This document shows positions 1 through 7,571 of a stretch of DNA of 64,000 nucleotides, in pieces (position 1 is the first letter of the stretch; every line of letters starts with the position of its first letter). The position numbers were made by a program, and so were the translations under genes. The stretch comes from Porticoccus sp041395745 (GTDB lineage: Bacteria; Pseudomonadota; Gammaproteobacteria; Pseudomonadales; Porticoccaceae). The stretch is from NCBI GenBank assembly GCA_041395745.1, contig JAWKZV010000002.1:1-64000 (forward strand), read 5' to 3'. The notes beneath the pieces are model-generated. The model did no database searches. It had not been told where the DNA came from and saw only the letters and a program-made list of their open reading frames with translations.

Positions 1-16
1 GCTGGTAAGTGTCTAG

Positions 17-142
17 CTAACTAGTGGCGATTCACAAAGCAACACGGACGCCAACTGCTTCACTTCGTTGTTGCGCATGGCTTCGCCATTATTGCGCAAC
101 ACTCCGTTACGCTGGGTTGGCGCCCCTGTTTGGAACGTTACA
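17..142. mobile_element. attC-like integron recombination site
   Basis: The left edge carries a long imperfect inverted repeat shaped like an integron attC site. The left arm (46-55) ends in GGACGCCAAC and the right arm (114-123) reads GGTTGGCGCC; they pair except for one extra A in the left arm, as expected for the extrahelical base that sets the recombining strand. An inner stem pairs GTTGCGCATGG (70-80) with CCATTATTGCGCAAC (86-100). The right end, GCCCCTGTTTGGAACGTTA, resembles the 3' end of chromosomal-integron repeats such as the Vibrio VCR, as I remember them. The core GTTA is followed by CAT, which fits the usual GTTRRRY consensus only partly. No integrase is in the window, so this could be a lone site. 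Confidence 0.55.
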
Positions 143-150
143 TCTCTAGC

Positions 151-849
151 ATGAAGTTATCTCTACTAGCACTTTTACTGTTCTTTTCCTTTAACGCACA
201 AGCTTCCTGTGTGGTTCTTCTACATGGCCTTGCAAGAACGTCTGGCTCAATGGATGTTCTTGAGGAAGCCCTTTCAAAAGAAGGATTCTTTCCCATCAAT
301 GAAGGTTATCCTTCCAGAGAATACCCAATAGAACAGCTTGCGGAGTTGGCGATTCCTCCCGCTCTTCAAAGATGCCCTGAAGGCAAGAAGGTAAACTTTG
401 TGACTCATTCGCTTGGCGGAATTCTGGTGAGGCAATACCTTAGCAATCACTCAATAAAAAATCTGGGTCGAGTGGTTATGCTGGGTCCGCCCAATAAAGG
501 AAGTGAAGTGGTTGATAAGCTTCGGGATGTGCCTGGCTTTCACTTTATTAATGGCGATGCCGGCATGCAGTTAGGCACGGGAGCGTTAAGTGTTCCTAAT
601 GCGCTGGGAAAAGCGAACTTCGATGTTGGGATTATTGCCGGAACTCGGAGTATTAACTTGATCCTGTCAACGTTTATACCGAGTGTTGATGATGGAAAGG
701 TTTCTATTGAAAGCACGAAGCTGGAAGGCATGAATGATCATATCGAGATGCCTGTTACCCACCCCTTCATGATGAAGAATGAAAAAGTGATTTCTCAGGT
801 TATCAGCTATTTAAAAAGCGGTAGCTTTGAGCATGACGACAATCCATAA
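151..849 (+). CDS. secreted alpha/beta-hydrolase (lipase-like)
   Basis: The 232-residue protein has a Sec signal peptide (hydrophobic residues 3-14, cleavage probably after the AQA at 16-18) and then an alpha/beta-hydrolase core. An oxyanion-type HG lies at 25-26, and the nucleophile elbow is THSLGG with Ser87, a GxSxG variant whose first glycine is Thr or His. Candidate acid and base are the Asp pair in SVDDG and the His in THPF near the C-terminus. An in-frame TTG at 130 lies inside the attC-like site, so the ATG at 151, directly before the signal peptide, is preferred. No promoter is evident. The gene begins about 10 bp after the attC core, as an integron cassette would. Substrate is unknown; lipase or esterase is inferred from the fold. 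Confidence 0.75.
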   Translation: MKLSLLALLLFFSFNAQASCVVLLHGLARTSGSMDVLEEALSKEGFFPINEGYPSREYPIEQLAELAIPPALQRCPEGKKVNFVTHSLGGILVRQYLSNHSIKNLGRVVMLGPPNKGSEVVDKLRDVPGFHFINGDAGMQLGTGALSVPNALGKANFDVGIIAGTRSINLILSTFIPSVDDGKVSIESTKLEGMNDHIEMPVTHPFMMKNEKVISQVISYLKSGSFEHDDNP

Positions 850-862
850 AATGCCTTCAATA

Positions 863-892
863 AATCGCCGTATTCTCGTATCCCCCCACGTT
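863..892 (-). repeat. 30-bp scrap duplicated from the DUF2238-like gene
   Basis: These 30 bases match 2237-2266 at 28 of 30 positions. There they encode the NVGGYENTAI stretch near the C-terminus of the membrane protein at 2177-2737. Here the reading frame is lost on both sides. It looks like the residue of a second gene copy or of a recombination event. Confidence 0.7.
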
Positions 893-926
893 CTCAGGCA
901 GGAAGCACGAAACCCTGAGATTCCAG

Positions 927-1290
927 TCATTCCGTGATCGGCTGAGAGAGTATCCACAGGCTCAGCACGGTCAGTCCTACCATGGCAATGGTCATCGGGA
1001 TCTGCGAGAGCGCAGCTCGCCGCGCGTCTTTGAATATCTGCAGTGCGCGCCGGTGCGCGAGCAGGACGGAAAGCACGTGCCCCGCAATCAGAGCCGTGAA
1101 GGCCAGCCACCAGATCTGCTTCGCTCCGATGACGCCCATATCGATGGACCAGTTTCTCGTGCCGAAGAGGTCCCACCCCATGCCGAACGGGTCGGACGCG
1201 GCGGGGAAGATTAGCTGTCCGGCGATAAGCAGGTACGAGGCATAGTTCGAAGATGGTAGGCGACCGCGATGGGCAGGAGCGCATAAATAG
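927..1290 (-). pseudogene. membrane-protein C-terminal remnant, frameshifted
   Basis: An 84-codon open frame (927-1181) encodes two membrane segments with typical C-terminal sequence (MGWDLFGT at its start, SLWILSQPITE at its end). The same frame continues upstream without a start as SNYASYLLIAGQ and DPFG. Just before that, another frame encodes ALLPIAVAYH, so one base appears to have been lost near 1248. Upstream of about 1290 nothing similar is seen, so the gene is both 5'-truncated and frameshifted. From memory the C-terminus resembles multi-pass membrane proteins annotated as fenitrothion hydrolase; that name is tentative. Confidence 0.5.
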
Positions 1291-1314
1291 GCCTCACGGG
1301 TGTAAACCTATTTC
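1286..1314. repeat. inverted repeat AAATAGG/CCTATTT
   Basis: A 7-bp perfect inverted repeat with an inner CAC/GTG pairing forms a hairpin at the point where the membrane-protein remnant ends. It could mark a recombination junction. No transposase is nearby. Confidence 0.35.
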
Positions 1315-1335
1315 AGGGCGGGACAAGCACGCAAT

Positions 1336-1365
1336 AAAAAGCCCCGAAATCAGTCGGGGCTTTTT
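1336..1365. terminator. bidirectional intrinsic terminator
   Basis: The stem AAAAAGCCCCGA / TCGGGGCTTTTT with a short loop is flanked by A and T runs on both sides. It lies about 30 bp beyond the stop of the minus-strand PEP-CTERM gene and can end transcription from either direction. Confidence 0.85.
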
Positions 1366-1396
1366 GGGGAAGTTAAATCTTAGTCTAAGGCTGGTG

Positions 1397-1921
1397 TCAG
1401 TTCTGTCGACTCATCTTGCGTGTTGTTAAACCGAAAGCCAACAAACCAATGCAAAGAAGCGTGAGGGTCCCCGGAGCTGGAATGCTGTTGCCAATATCTC
1501 CACCACGGACATAAAAAACCTCGCAGACATTATTGAAGCAAGAGTCATTGAAGTAGTTATCACCACTCATAATATACCCACCGATCAAATCACCAGTGTC
1601 GACATGGGTGCTAGTTCCATCAAGATCCCAGTACAGCACTGATTGAATCGGAGAGCCGCCATTGAGAAAGACATCGACCAAGTTGTTAAACAGGTATTCC
1701 AGCTCTGTAACGGTTGCATAGCGCCAACCCTCATGCGCGGTGGGGGCGGCGAACTTGGTGCCTTCATATATGGTTCCCCATGGAGATGCCCATGTCCAGT
1801 CAAGTCCGTTAGCCTGAACGTAGGTGTCGGCGGGCAGCGGACCTGCCAGATAAGCATATGCGGAAGAACTTGATAAAACTGTTAGGATCAACGGCAAAAC
1901 AAATTTTCTAATAATCTTCAT
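1397..1921 (-). CDS. PEP-CTERM sorting-domain protein
   Basis: This 174-residue exported protein starts with a basic n-region and hydrophobic signal peptide ending near AYA (residues 22-24). Its last 28 residues form a sorting signal: a PEP-like motif (IPAPGTL), a hydrophobic stretch (LTLLCIGLLAFGL) and a basic tail (RKMSR). In known systems such tails are cut by an exosortase (EpsH/XrtA family) and linked to exopolysaccharide biosynthesis. The middle is Gly-, Asp- and aromatic-rich, with a Cys pair (SCFNNVC) that may form a disulfide. The P-A-P core replaces the usual P-E-P. No exosortase or polysaccharide locus lies in the window, so the sorting machinery must be elsewhere if the protein is processed. 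It is a single gene with its own terminator. Confidence 0.75.
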   Translation of the reverse strand: MKIIRKFVLPLILTVLSSSSAYAYLAGPLPADTYVQANGLDWTWASPWGTIYEGTKFAAPTAHEGWRYATVTELEYLFNNLVDVFLNGGSPIQSVLYWDLDGTSTHVDTGDLIGGYIMSGDNYFNDSCFNNVCEVFYVRGGDIGNSIPAPGTLTLLCIGLLAFGLTTRKMSRQN

Positions 1922-2049
1922 TTTTCATCCCTTCTTTGCAAGGTTGTATGGGTATCCATGTTGTTTTTTTGATAAAGCAAACTATATGCCAGATTTTGTT
2001 TTTCTTTTAATATCAAAAATTTATCAAGATTGTAGTTGGGGTGAAAGGG

Positions 2050-2160
2050 GGGGGGTGTAAAATTTATTGACACTAAAGCCTGCAGGATCTTTGGGGTCAG
2101 GTCTTTGAGGTCTTTGAGGTCTTTGAGGTCTTTGAGGTCTTTGGGGGCAGTGTAAAAACC
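2050..2160. repeat. G9 tract and 9-bp tandem repeat GTCTTTGAG
   Basis: Five copies of GTCTTTGAG (the last ending GGG) run from 2101 to 2145, preceded by a partial copy after ATCTTTGGGGTCAG and, further left, by a run of nine G. TTGACACTAAAG and GGGGTCAGGTCTT on the left look, from memory, like the flanks of REP elements mobilised by REP-associated tyrosine transposases. The repeat is translatable as KDL units on the minus strand, but that frame has no credible gene features. Confidence 0.7.
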
Positions 2161-2176
2161 TTGCGGTGCGCCGCCC

Positions 2177-2737
2177 TCAGTGTTCCTTGAAACACAGTAT
2201 TGCCAGACAGGCACCGATAAAATTTGCCACCAGATCAATCGCCGTATTCTCGTATCCACCTACGTTGGTGTTGGGCACCAGCACGGTCGCGGAAAACTCC
2301 ACAATTTCATTGAGGCCGCCGACACCGCTCGCGGCCAGTACCGTCAGCGCTGCGATAAGCCAGTGGGGCGCCTTGAGGCTAGCGGTTGCGACCACTCGCC
2401 ACAGCAGCAGCGCAATGATGAAGTAGCAGTAGGCGTGTACCAGTTGGTCGTATTTCAGGATCGAGTAGGGCTCACCAACGATATCGAGCAGCACCAGCGA
2501 ATAGAGCACTCCGTCGTTCACCTGCCACAGTCCGCCGAGAATGTGCAGCACCAGCCAGAGATTGAAACCCCACAGCAGCGTCGGGCTGAACGTGAACTTC
2601 CTGTCCCCCAGGTAGATCAGCGTCACCAGCGCGAGGGTGACGATGGTGTAGATCAGGAATTCGTAGTTCTGGGCTAACAGGCTCCAGGCTCCCAGGGTTG
2701 CCGCTAGCGTGTAAGCGAAGAGAAACGGTTTGCGCAT
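2177..2737 (-). CDS. DUF2238/YjdF-like membrane protein
   Basis: The 186-residue protein is made of about six hydrophobic segments with short loops. The motif YDQLVHAYCY (about residue 97) and the acidic NEIVEF (about 141) in the last third resemble the conserved YDKLVHF and LYELIEW motifs of DUF2238 membrane proteins; function is unknown. The open frame extends upstream to 2965, but the ATG at 2737 follows a good AGGAG and starts directly before the first membrane segment, so it is preferred. Thirty bases of its 3' end recur at 863-892. It is divergent from the peroxiredoxin-like gene and stands alone. Confidence 0.65.
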   Translation of the reverse strand: MRKPFLFAYTLAATLGAWSLLAQNYEFLIYTIVTLALVTLIYLGDRKFTFSPTLLWGFNLWLVLHILGGLWQVNDGVLYSLVLLDIVGEPYSILKYDQLVHAYCYFIIALLLWRVVATASLKAPHWLIAALTVLAASGVGGLNEIVEFSATVLVPNTNVGGYENTAIDLVANFIGACLAILCFKEH

Positions 2738-2991
2738 AGGGTGCTCCTGTCCCGGATCTGGCCAGTGTAACCTGCATCCGCCAGTCGGGTCAGGGCGGGT
2801 TGCCAGGACTGCCGGGCCGGGACGCAAGTAGGCGATTCTGCTAGGGTAGCTGGCCAGAAGTGAGGGGTATCCTCTTGCCCGCCAATAAACAAAGGATGCT
2901 GTGCGGGGTTGGTATCGGGATTTTGCCCCTACAATTGTCCCGTTGGCCCCTTTAAAATCACGCACGCCAGTTTAAGAAGACGAGAATAACG

Positions 2992-3507
2992 ATGAGCAAT
3001 AAAGTACCCAATGTAACTTTCAGAAACCGTGTTCGTGGAGAAGGGGTTGGTGGCAGAAACCCGTGGATCTGGGTGGATATTCCATCGGATGAGGTTTTCT
3101 CGGGCAAGAATGTGGTGATCTTTGGGCTGGCTGCGGCCATTACGCCGAGGGCCTCTAATGCGCATTTGCCCGGCTATGATGCCAAGTATGAGGAACTGAA
3201 GTCTCTCGGAGTGGATGAAGTGTACTGCCTGGCTGTGACCGCACCCTTTACCATGTCGCAGTGGGCGAAAAATCTGGGCATTGAGCATGTAAAAATGCTG
3301 CCTGATGCACAGGGCGATTTTGCCCGCGGGTTGGGAATGCTGGTTAAAAAGGGTGACATTAATGTGTCATGGCGTTATTCCGCCCACGTGGTTGATGGGG
3401 AAGTAAAGAAAGTATTTGCCGAGCCTGGAATGATGGATGACAGCCCGGATGACCCGTTTGAGTGTAGTGATGCTGACACAATGATTGCTTACCTGAAGCA
3501 ATCCTGA
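2992..3507 (+). CDS. Prx5-like redoxin without peroxidatic Cys
   Basis: The 171-residue protein aligns over its whole length with the Prx5/AhpC-TSA peroxiredoxins: KNVVIFG beta-strand, helix-N motif followed by HLPGY (58-62), DEVYCLAV, a variant of the VMNAW segment (FTMSQWAK) and RYSAHVVDG. Family members carry the peroxidatic cysteine in TPTCS; here the same place reads TPRAS (51-55), so Cys is Ala54. The neighbouring PGAFT is AAAIT. Remaining cysteines are in VYCLAV and FECSD. It is therefore unlikely to reduce peroxides in the usual way, although the fold appears intact. It could be a binding or chaperone-like relative, or use another cysteine. Monocistronic. Confidence 0.8.
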   Translation: MSNKVPNVTFRNRVRGEGVGGRNPWIWVDIPSDEVFSGKNVVIFGLAAAITPRASNAHLPGYDAKYEELKSLGVDEVYCLAVTAPFTMSQWAKNLGIEHVKMLPDAQGDFARGLGMLVKKGDINVSWRYSAHVVDGEVKKVFAEPGMMDDSPDDPFECSDADTMIAYLKQS

Positions 3508-3592
3508 AGCAATAGAGCATCACGGCCGGATATTTGGGGGCAGGGCCGTTTGAACTGCCTTTCCTGAACGGTGTTTTAGCCCAACGAAGTTT

Positions 3593-6016
3593 CTAGTTGG
3601 GAGATAGCAGCAAACGCCATTTCTCCTGCCCCGGCAAAAACGGGCTGGCATTGCCCTCCACCCAGTCCCGATGGCCCATGGTGTAATAGCCGGAGAGCGG
3701 ATGACCGCTCTGGCCGGTGGCCATGTGGAAAATCCCTTTCTCTTCGTGGCCCGGTGCCACCACCATGCGCTCTGATGCGCCCATCTTCGGTTTCTGCACC
3801 CGCGGCATATAGGTGTCGCCGTCCATGCCTTCGCTGGGCATATTGAGCAGGCCGCCCAACAGTGGAATGGCGCTGCTCAACGGGTGACGAATAGTCAGGG
3901 TGTTGGCGTCACCCCAGGTCTGTTCCCTGAGAGGCTTGCCGTTTGCGGTCAGGTCGCGAAGGGTTTTATTGGCCTGAGCTACCAGGAATTCATGCCAGTT
4001 GCGGTAGCCCTCGGGAATATGCTCGGCGGGTTGTTCGGTAATCAGCGCCCAGGTGGGGTATTCCAGGTAGACGCTGGCGCGCTCCGGATCAAAGAAGTCG
4101 AATTCCTCATCCAGTTTTTGTATCACCCGCCCGGTGCTGGCGCCGATCACATTTTCTCGAAAGCGTTTGACGATCAGGTAGCCGCTGGAGGTTTTCGAGG
4201 CGCGGCCCTGCCAGTTCTCCAGCAGTTCGGCCAGGGTGTCGGCGTTGTCTATGCCGTTTGCACCATCGGCGTTATCCCTGGCGAGGTTCAGCAACAGTTG
4301 CTGCCAGCGGTTCAGGAACAGGGCGCGGTCATCCAGGGCGATGGCCAGCATGTCCTGTTCGCTGAAGTGGTTTTTGGCGTGCAGGTCATTGGCGATCTGC
4401 TGCTGGCGGGCGCCCAGGGCGTAACTGCCGTGGCCGATCTTGTCGAGCATGGCGCCGGAGACCACCCGGGCATTGGCGGTCCAGATGCGGTTGCCCGCCG
4501 GGTTGATCACCCGAGGGTAGTCAGCCGCGCTCAAATAGCCATCCCAGCGCAGCTGGCCGCTCGACCAGTCCTGCTGCGGATATTTTGACGACAGCCTTTC
4601 ACCGATAAAGCCTACCCGCTTCGGCAGGCGACCGGCGATAGTCCAGCCCTGGTTGCCGTCGCGGTCAACCACGTTGAGGTTCTGTCCCGGAATACCCATG
4701 GTGGCGGCAAGCTGCACCGCCTCATCCACGTTGTCGGCGGCTTCGAGCTGGCGGATGTTGAGGTTGGCCCCTTCGGGATCGTGAGCGACCCAGCGCAGGG
4801 CCAGCGGGCGATGTTTGTGGTCTTCGCCGATCACCGGCCCCCAGATGGTGTGTTTGATTTCCATGGCCTCAGCGGGAGCGCCTTTGACCTGAATGGTTTC
4901 TGTTTCCACGCTGAATGGCTGCCAGCCGTCGGGGGTGAGGTAGGCGTCGCCCGCATCATTCACCTGTAGCACGATGCTGTCCTGATAATCGCCGTAAGTG
5001 TTGGTGAAGCCCCAGGCGATATGCTCGTTGGAACCCACCACCATCACCGGCACGCCGGGCAGGGTGGCGCCGGTGACGCGGCGGTTGTCCGTGGGCAGAT
5101 GCCAGGAGGCGCGATACCAGATGTTGGGTACATTGAGTCCCAGGTGCATATCGTTGGCGACCATGCCGGACGGGTAGTCGGTGAGGGCGCCGCCCACCGA
5201 CCAGTTGTTGGAACCCACTTCAACGTAGTCCCGATAAGAGCCGCTATGCAGTGACGCGGTGGCCGTGGCATCTGCCGGCAACTGCAATTGCGCCAGGGGT
5301 TGTTTGGGCAGGCGATCGTCAAACGCGTAGGCCGGACCCTGGATGGGGGCATCCCACTCGCCGCCTTCGGGCACCAGGAAGGCAAACCAGTCGGCGGGCA
5401 GAGAATCCCTCAGCACAGCCAGCGAGCGCTCGTATTCGCTCAGTTCCGGTTGCAGGTCGATGTACATGCTGAACAGTGCCAGAAAGGCATCTTCCACTTG
5501 CCAGGGCTTTGGCGGGGTGCGCAGCAGGGCGTATTCAAACGGTGCCTTGTGGAGGTCATTGAGCCCCTGGTTCACGCCCTCGGTATAGGTTTTCAGCAGT
5601 GCCTGATCTTCCGCGCCCATGGCCGCAAATGCCCGCAGGGCGCGTTGGCGGAATTGGTGGACGCGAACGGCCTTGTCGTGATTGAGGGCGAGGGTGCCGA
5701 ACAGTTCAGAGAGCTCACCGGCGGAATTGCGGCGCAGCAGATCCATCTGGAAAAACCGCTCCTGGGCGTGGAGAAAGCCAAGGGCAAAGGCGATGTCGTT
5801 GCGGTCGCTGCCGCTGATGGTGGGAATGCCCCGAATATCCCTGTCGATGGTGACCGGGCTGTGTAGCTGTTCACTGGTGACTGTGCCTTCGAGCTGGGGC
5901 AGGCTGGCGCGCAGGAACCAGTAGCCGTAACCAGCCGCTGTGGTTGCCAGCAGGCTGGGCAGCAGCACTAAACGAAGTGACCAGCGACGAAGAGAACGGA
6001 AAGAGAGCTGCGCCAT
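3593..6016 (-). CDS. penicillin acylase family Ntn hydrolase
   Basis: This 807-residue protein has an N-terminal membrane or signal segment (about 14-36) and the layout of penicillin acylase/AHL acylase precursors: alpha-chain, spacer, then a beta-chain beginning at the autocleavage site G268-S269 in VGSNNWSVGG, which provides the catalytic N-terminal serine. The conserved Asn of the oxyanion hole and the VPGVPVMVVG region follow. Such enzymes hydrolyse amides, among them penicillins, cephalosporins, acyl-homoserine lactones and cyclic lipopeptides; the substrate cannot be read here. Length and the intact SNNW motif indicate an active enzyme matured in the periplasm. It is not clearly in an operon with hemL, as nearly 180 bp separate them. 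Confidence 0.88.
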   Translation of the reverse strand: MAQLSFRSLRRWSLRLVLLPSLLATTAAGYGYWFLRASLPQLEGTVTSEQLHSPVTIDRDIRGIPTISGSDRNDIAFALGFLHAQERFFQMDLLRRNSAGELSELFGTLALNHDKAVRVHQFRQRALRAFAAMGAEDQALLKTYTEGVNQGLNDLHKAPFEYALLRTPPKPWQVEDAFLALFSMYIDLQPELSEYERSLAVLRDSLPADWFAFLVPEGGEWDAPIQGPAYAFDDRLPKQPLAQLQLPADATATASLHSGSYRDYVEVGSNNWSVGGALTDYPSGMVANDMHLGLNVPNIWYRASWHLPTDNRRVTGATLPGVPVMVVGSNEHIAWGFTNTYGDYQDSIVLQVNDAGDAYLTPDGWQPFSVETETIQVKGAPAEAMEIKHTIWGPVIGEDHKHRPLALRWVAHDPEGANLNIRQLEAADNVDEAVQLAATMGIPGQNLNVVDRDGNQGWTIAGRLPKRVGFIGERLSSKYPQQDWSSGQLRWDGYLSAADYPRVINPAGNRIWTANARVVSGAMLDKIGHGSYALGARQQQIANDLHAKNHFSEQDMLAIALDDRALFLNRWQQLLLNLARDNADGANGIDNADTLAELLENWQGRASKTSSGYLIVKRFRENVIGASTGRVIQKLDEEFDFFDPERASVYLEYPTWALITEQPAEHIPEGYRNWHEFLVAQANKTLRDLTANGKPLREQTWGDANTLTIRHPLSSAIPLLGGLLNMPSEGMDGDTYMPRVQKPKMGASERMVVAPGHEEKGIFHMATGQSGHPLSGYYTMGHRDWVEGNASPFLPGQEKWRLLLSPN

Positions 6017-6198
6017 GAAACCCGCCTGGTGTGGTGATCGGTGTGATGATCACAGGAGTGTGGTTGAGGCGATTCTGCGCAAATTAATGCACCGCGAGAA
6101 CCGCCTTGGGATCAGGTTGGACAGCGGTTTCGGCAGATGATTCGCCGATCCCGCGACCGGATTGGCTGGGAGTTTGACGGCCATCCATGGCGTTGGTG

Positions 6199-7479
6199 TT
6201 ACAGGGTTTTGAATACCTTCTCCGCGGCGTCCAGGGTGAACTCCAGGTCGTCATCACTGTGAGCGGTGGAGAGGAAGCCCGCCTCGTAGGAGGCCGGTGC
6301 CAGGTAGACACCCTCGTCCAGCATGCCGTGGAAGAATTTGGCAAAGCGTGCGGTGTCGCAGGCCATTACCTGTTGGTAGTTGGTGACGCTGCTTTCCTCG
6401 GTGAAGAACACGCCGAACATGCTGCCCACATGGTTGGTAGTCATGGGGATGCCCGCCGCGTCCGCGCGGGCCTGCAAACCTTCGATCAGGCAGGTGGTTC
6501 TGGCGAACAGGTCGTCGTGGAAGCCGGGTTGCGCCAACAGCTCCAGGGTGGCGAGGCCGGCGGCCATGGCCACCGGGTTGCCGGACAGGGTGCCCGCCTG
6601 GTAGACCGGACCCAGTGGGGCGATCTGTTCCATGATCTTGCGCTTGCCGCCAAAGGCACCGACGGGCATGCCGCCGCCGATGACCTTGCCGAGGGTGATC
6701 AGATCGGCGTCAATCTTGTAGCGACCCACTGCGCACTGTGGGTGAACCCGGAAGCCGGTCATTACCTCGTCGATAATCAGCAGCGCCCCGGACAGATTGC
6801 ACTGCTGGCGCAGGGTTTCCAGAAAGCCCGGCACCGGAGGAATGCAGCTCATGTTGCCAGCCACCGGTTCCAGAATGACGCAGGCCACCTGCTCGCCGAT
6901 TTCGGCGAAGGCCTGTTCTACCCCGGCGATATCGTTGTAGGTGAGAGTAACGGTGTGGTCCGCCAGCGCCGCCGGCACGCCCGGTGAGCTGGGTACACCC
7001 AGGGTCAGGGCGCCGGAACCGGCTTTCACCAGCAGGGAGTCGGAGTGGCCGTGGTAGCAGCCCTCGAACTTGATGATCTTGTCGCGACCGGTAAATCCGC
7101 GCGCCAGACGGATGGCGCTCATGGTGGCCTCGGTGCCGGAGTTGACCATGCGAACCATTTCCAGGCCCGGTACCCGTGCACAGAGTTTGTCCGCCAGGTC
7201 GATTTCCAGTGCGGTGGGGGCGCCAAAGGTCATGCCTTTTTCCAGCTGTTTTTTCACGGCGGCAATCACGCTGGGGTGATTGTGCCCAGCGATCATCGGT
7301 CCCCAGGAGAGCACATAGTCCACGTAGCGTTTGCCGTCGGCGTCGAACAGGTGGGCGCCTTCGGCGCGATCGAAGAAGACCGGCGTACCGCCGACGGCCT
7401 TGAAGGCCCTGACTGGCGAATTGACGCCACCGGGAATGTGTAGCTGTGCTGCGGCGAAGAGTTTTTCTGATTGCTGCAT
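6199..7479 (-). CDS. hemL: glutamate-1-semialdehyde 2,1-aminomutase
   Basis: HemL converts glutamate-1-semialdehyde to 5-aminolevulinate in the C5 route of tetrapyrrole synthesis. The 426 residues match the family length. Seen are the class III aminotransferase features: NSGTEA (113-118) for phosphate binding, HGHSD (143-147), DEVMTGFR (237-244) with the PLP-ring Asp, and the Schiff-base lysine K265 in TLGKVIGGG. The LSWGPMIAGHNHP segment is typical of HemL. It is transcribed away from the DUF924 gene. A second haem gene, hemJ, lies 1.1 kb to the right on the same strand but is not in the same transcription unit. Confidence 0.97.
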   Translation of the reverse strand: MQQSEKLFAAAQLHIPGGVNSPVRAFKAVGGTPVFFDRAEGAHLFDADGKRYVDYVLSWGPMIAGHNHPSVIAAVKKQLEKGMTFGAPTALEIDLADKLCARVPGLEMVRMVNSGTEATMSAIRLARGFTGRDKIIKFEGCYHGHSDSLLVKAGSGALTLGVPSSPGVPAALADHTVTLTYNDIAGVEQAFAEIGEQVACVILEPVAGNMSCIPPVPGFLETLRQQCNLSGALLIIDEVMTGFRVHPQCAVGRYKIDADLITLGKVIGGGMPVGAFGGKRKIMEQIAPLGPVYQAGTLSGNPVAMAAGLATLELLAQPGFHDDLFARTTCLIEGLQARADAAGIPMTTNHVGSMFGVFFTEESSVTNYQQVMACDTARFAKFFHGMLDEGVYLAPASYEAGFLSTAHSDDDLEFTLDAAEKVFKTL

Positions 7480-7571
7480 GATCGGTTCCGGTTTTTACCG
7501 CTGGAGGAAAGGCGGTTATTATCCCCAAATGAGGGGATAGACGCCATGCAATGGCGCGAAAGGGAGGAGCA

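Noticed and set aside
811..1284. 157-codon minus-strand frame as a gene
   Set aside because: It switches between the remnant's frames, is Arg-rich and holds only ten residues of recognisable similarity (the NVGGYENTAI-related scrap lies in another context).
2101..2145. Direct repeats as a CRISPR array
   Set aside because: The 9-bp units follow each other without spacers and no cas genes are present.
1918..2259. 113-codon minus-strand frame with KDLKDLKDL repeats
   Set aside because: It is only the 9-bp DNA repeat translated. It overlaps the 3' end of the DUF2238-like gene and has no plausible start signal.
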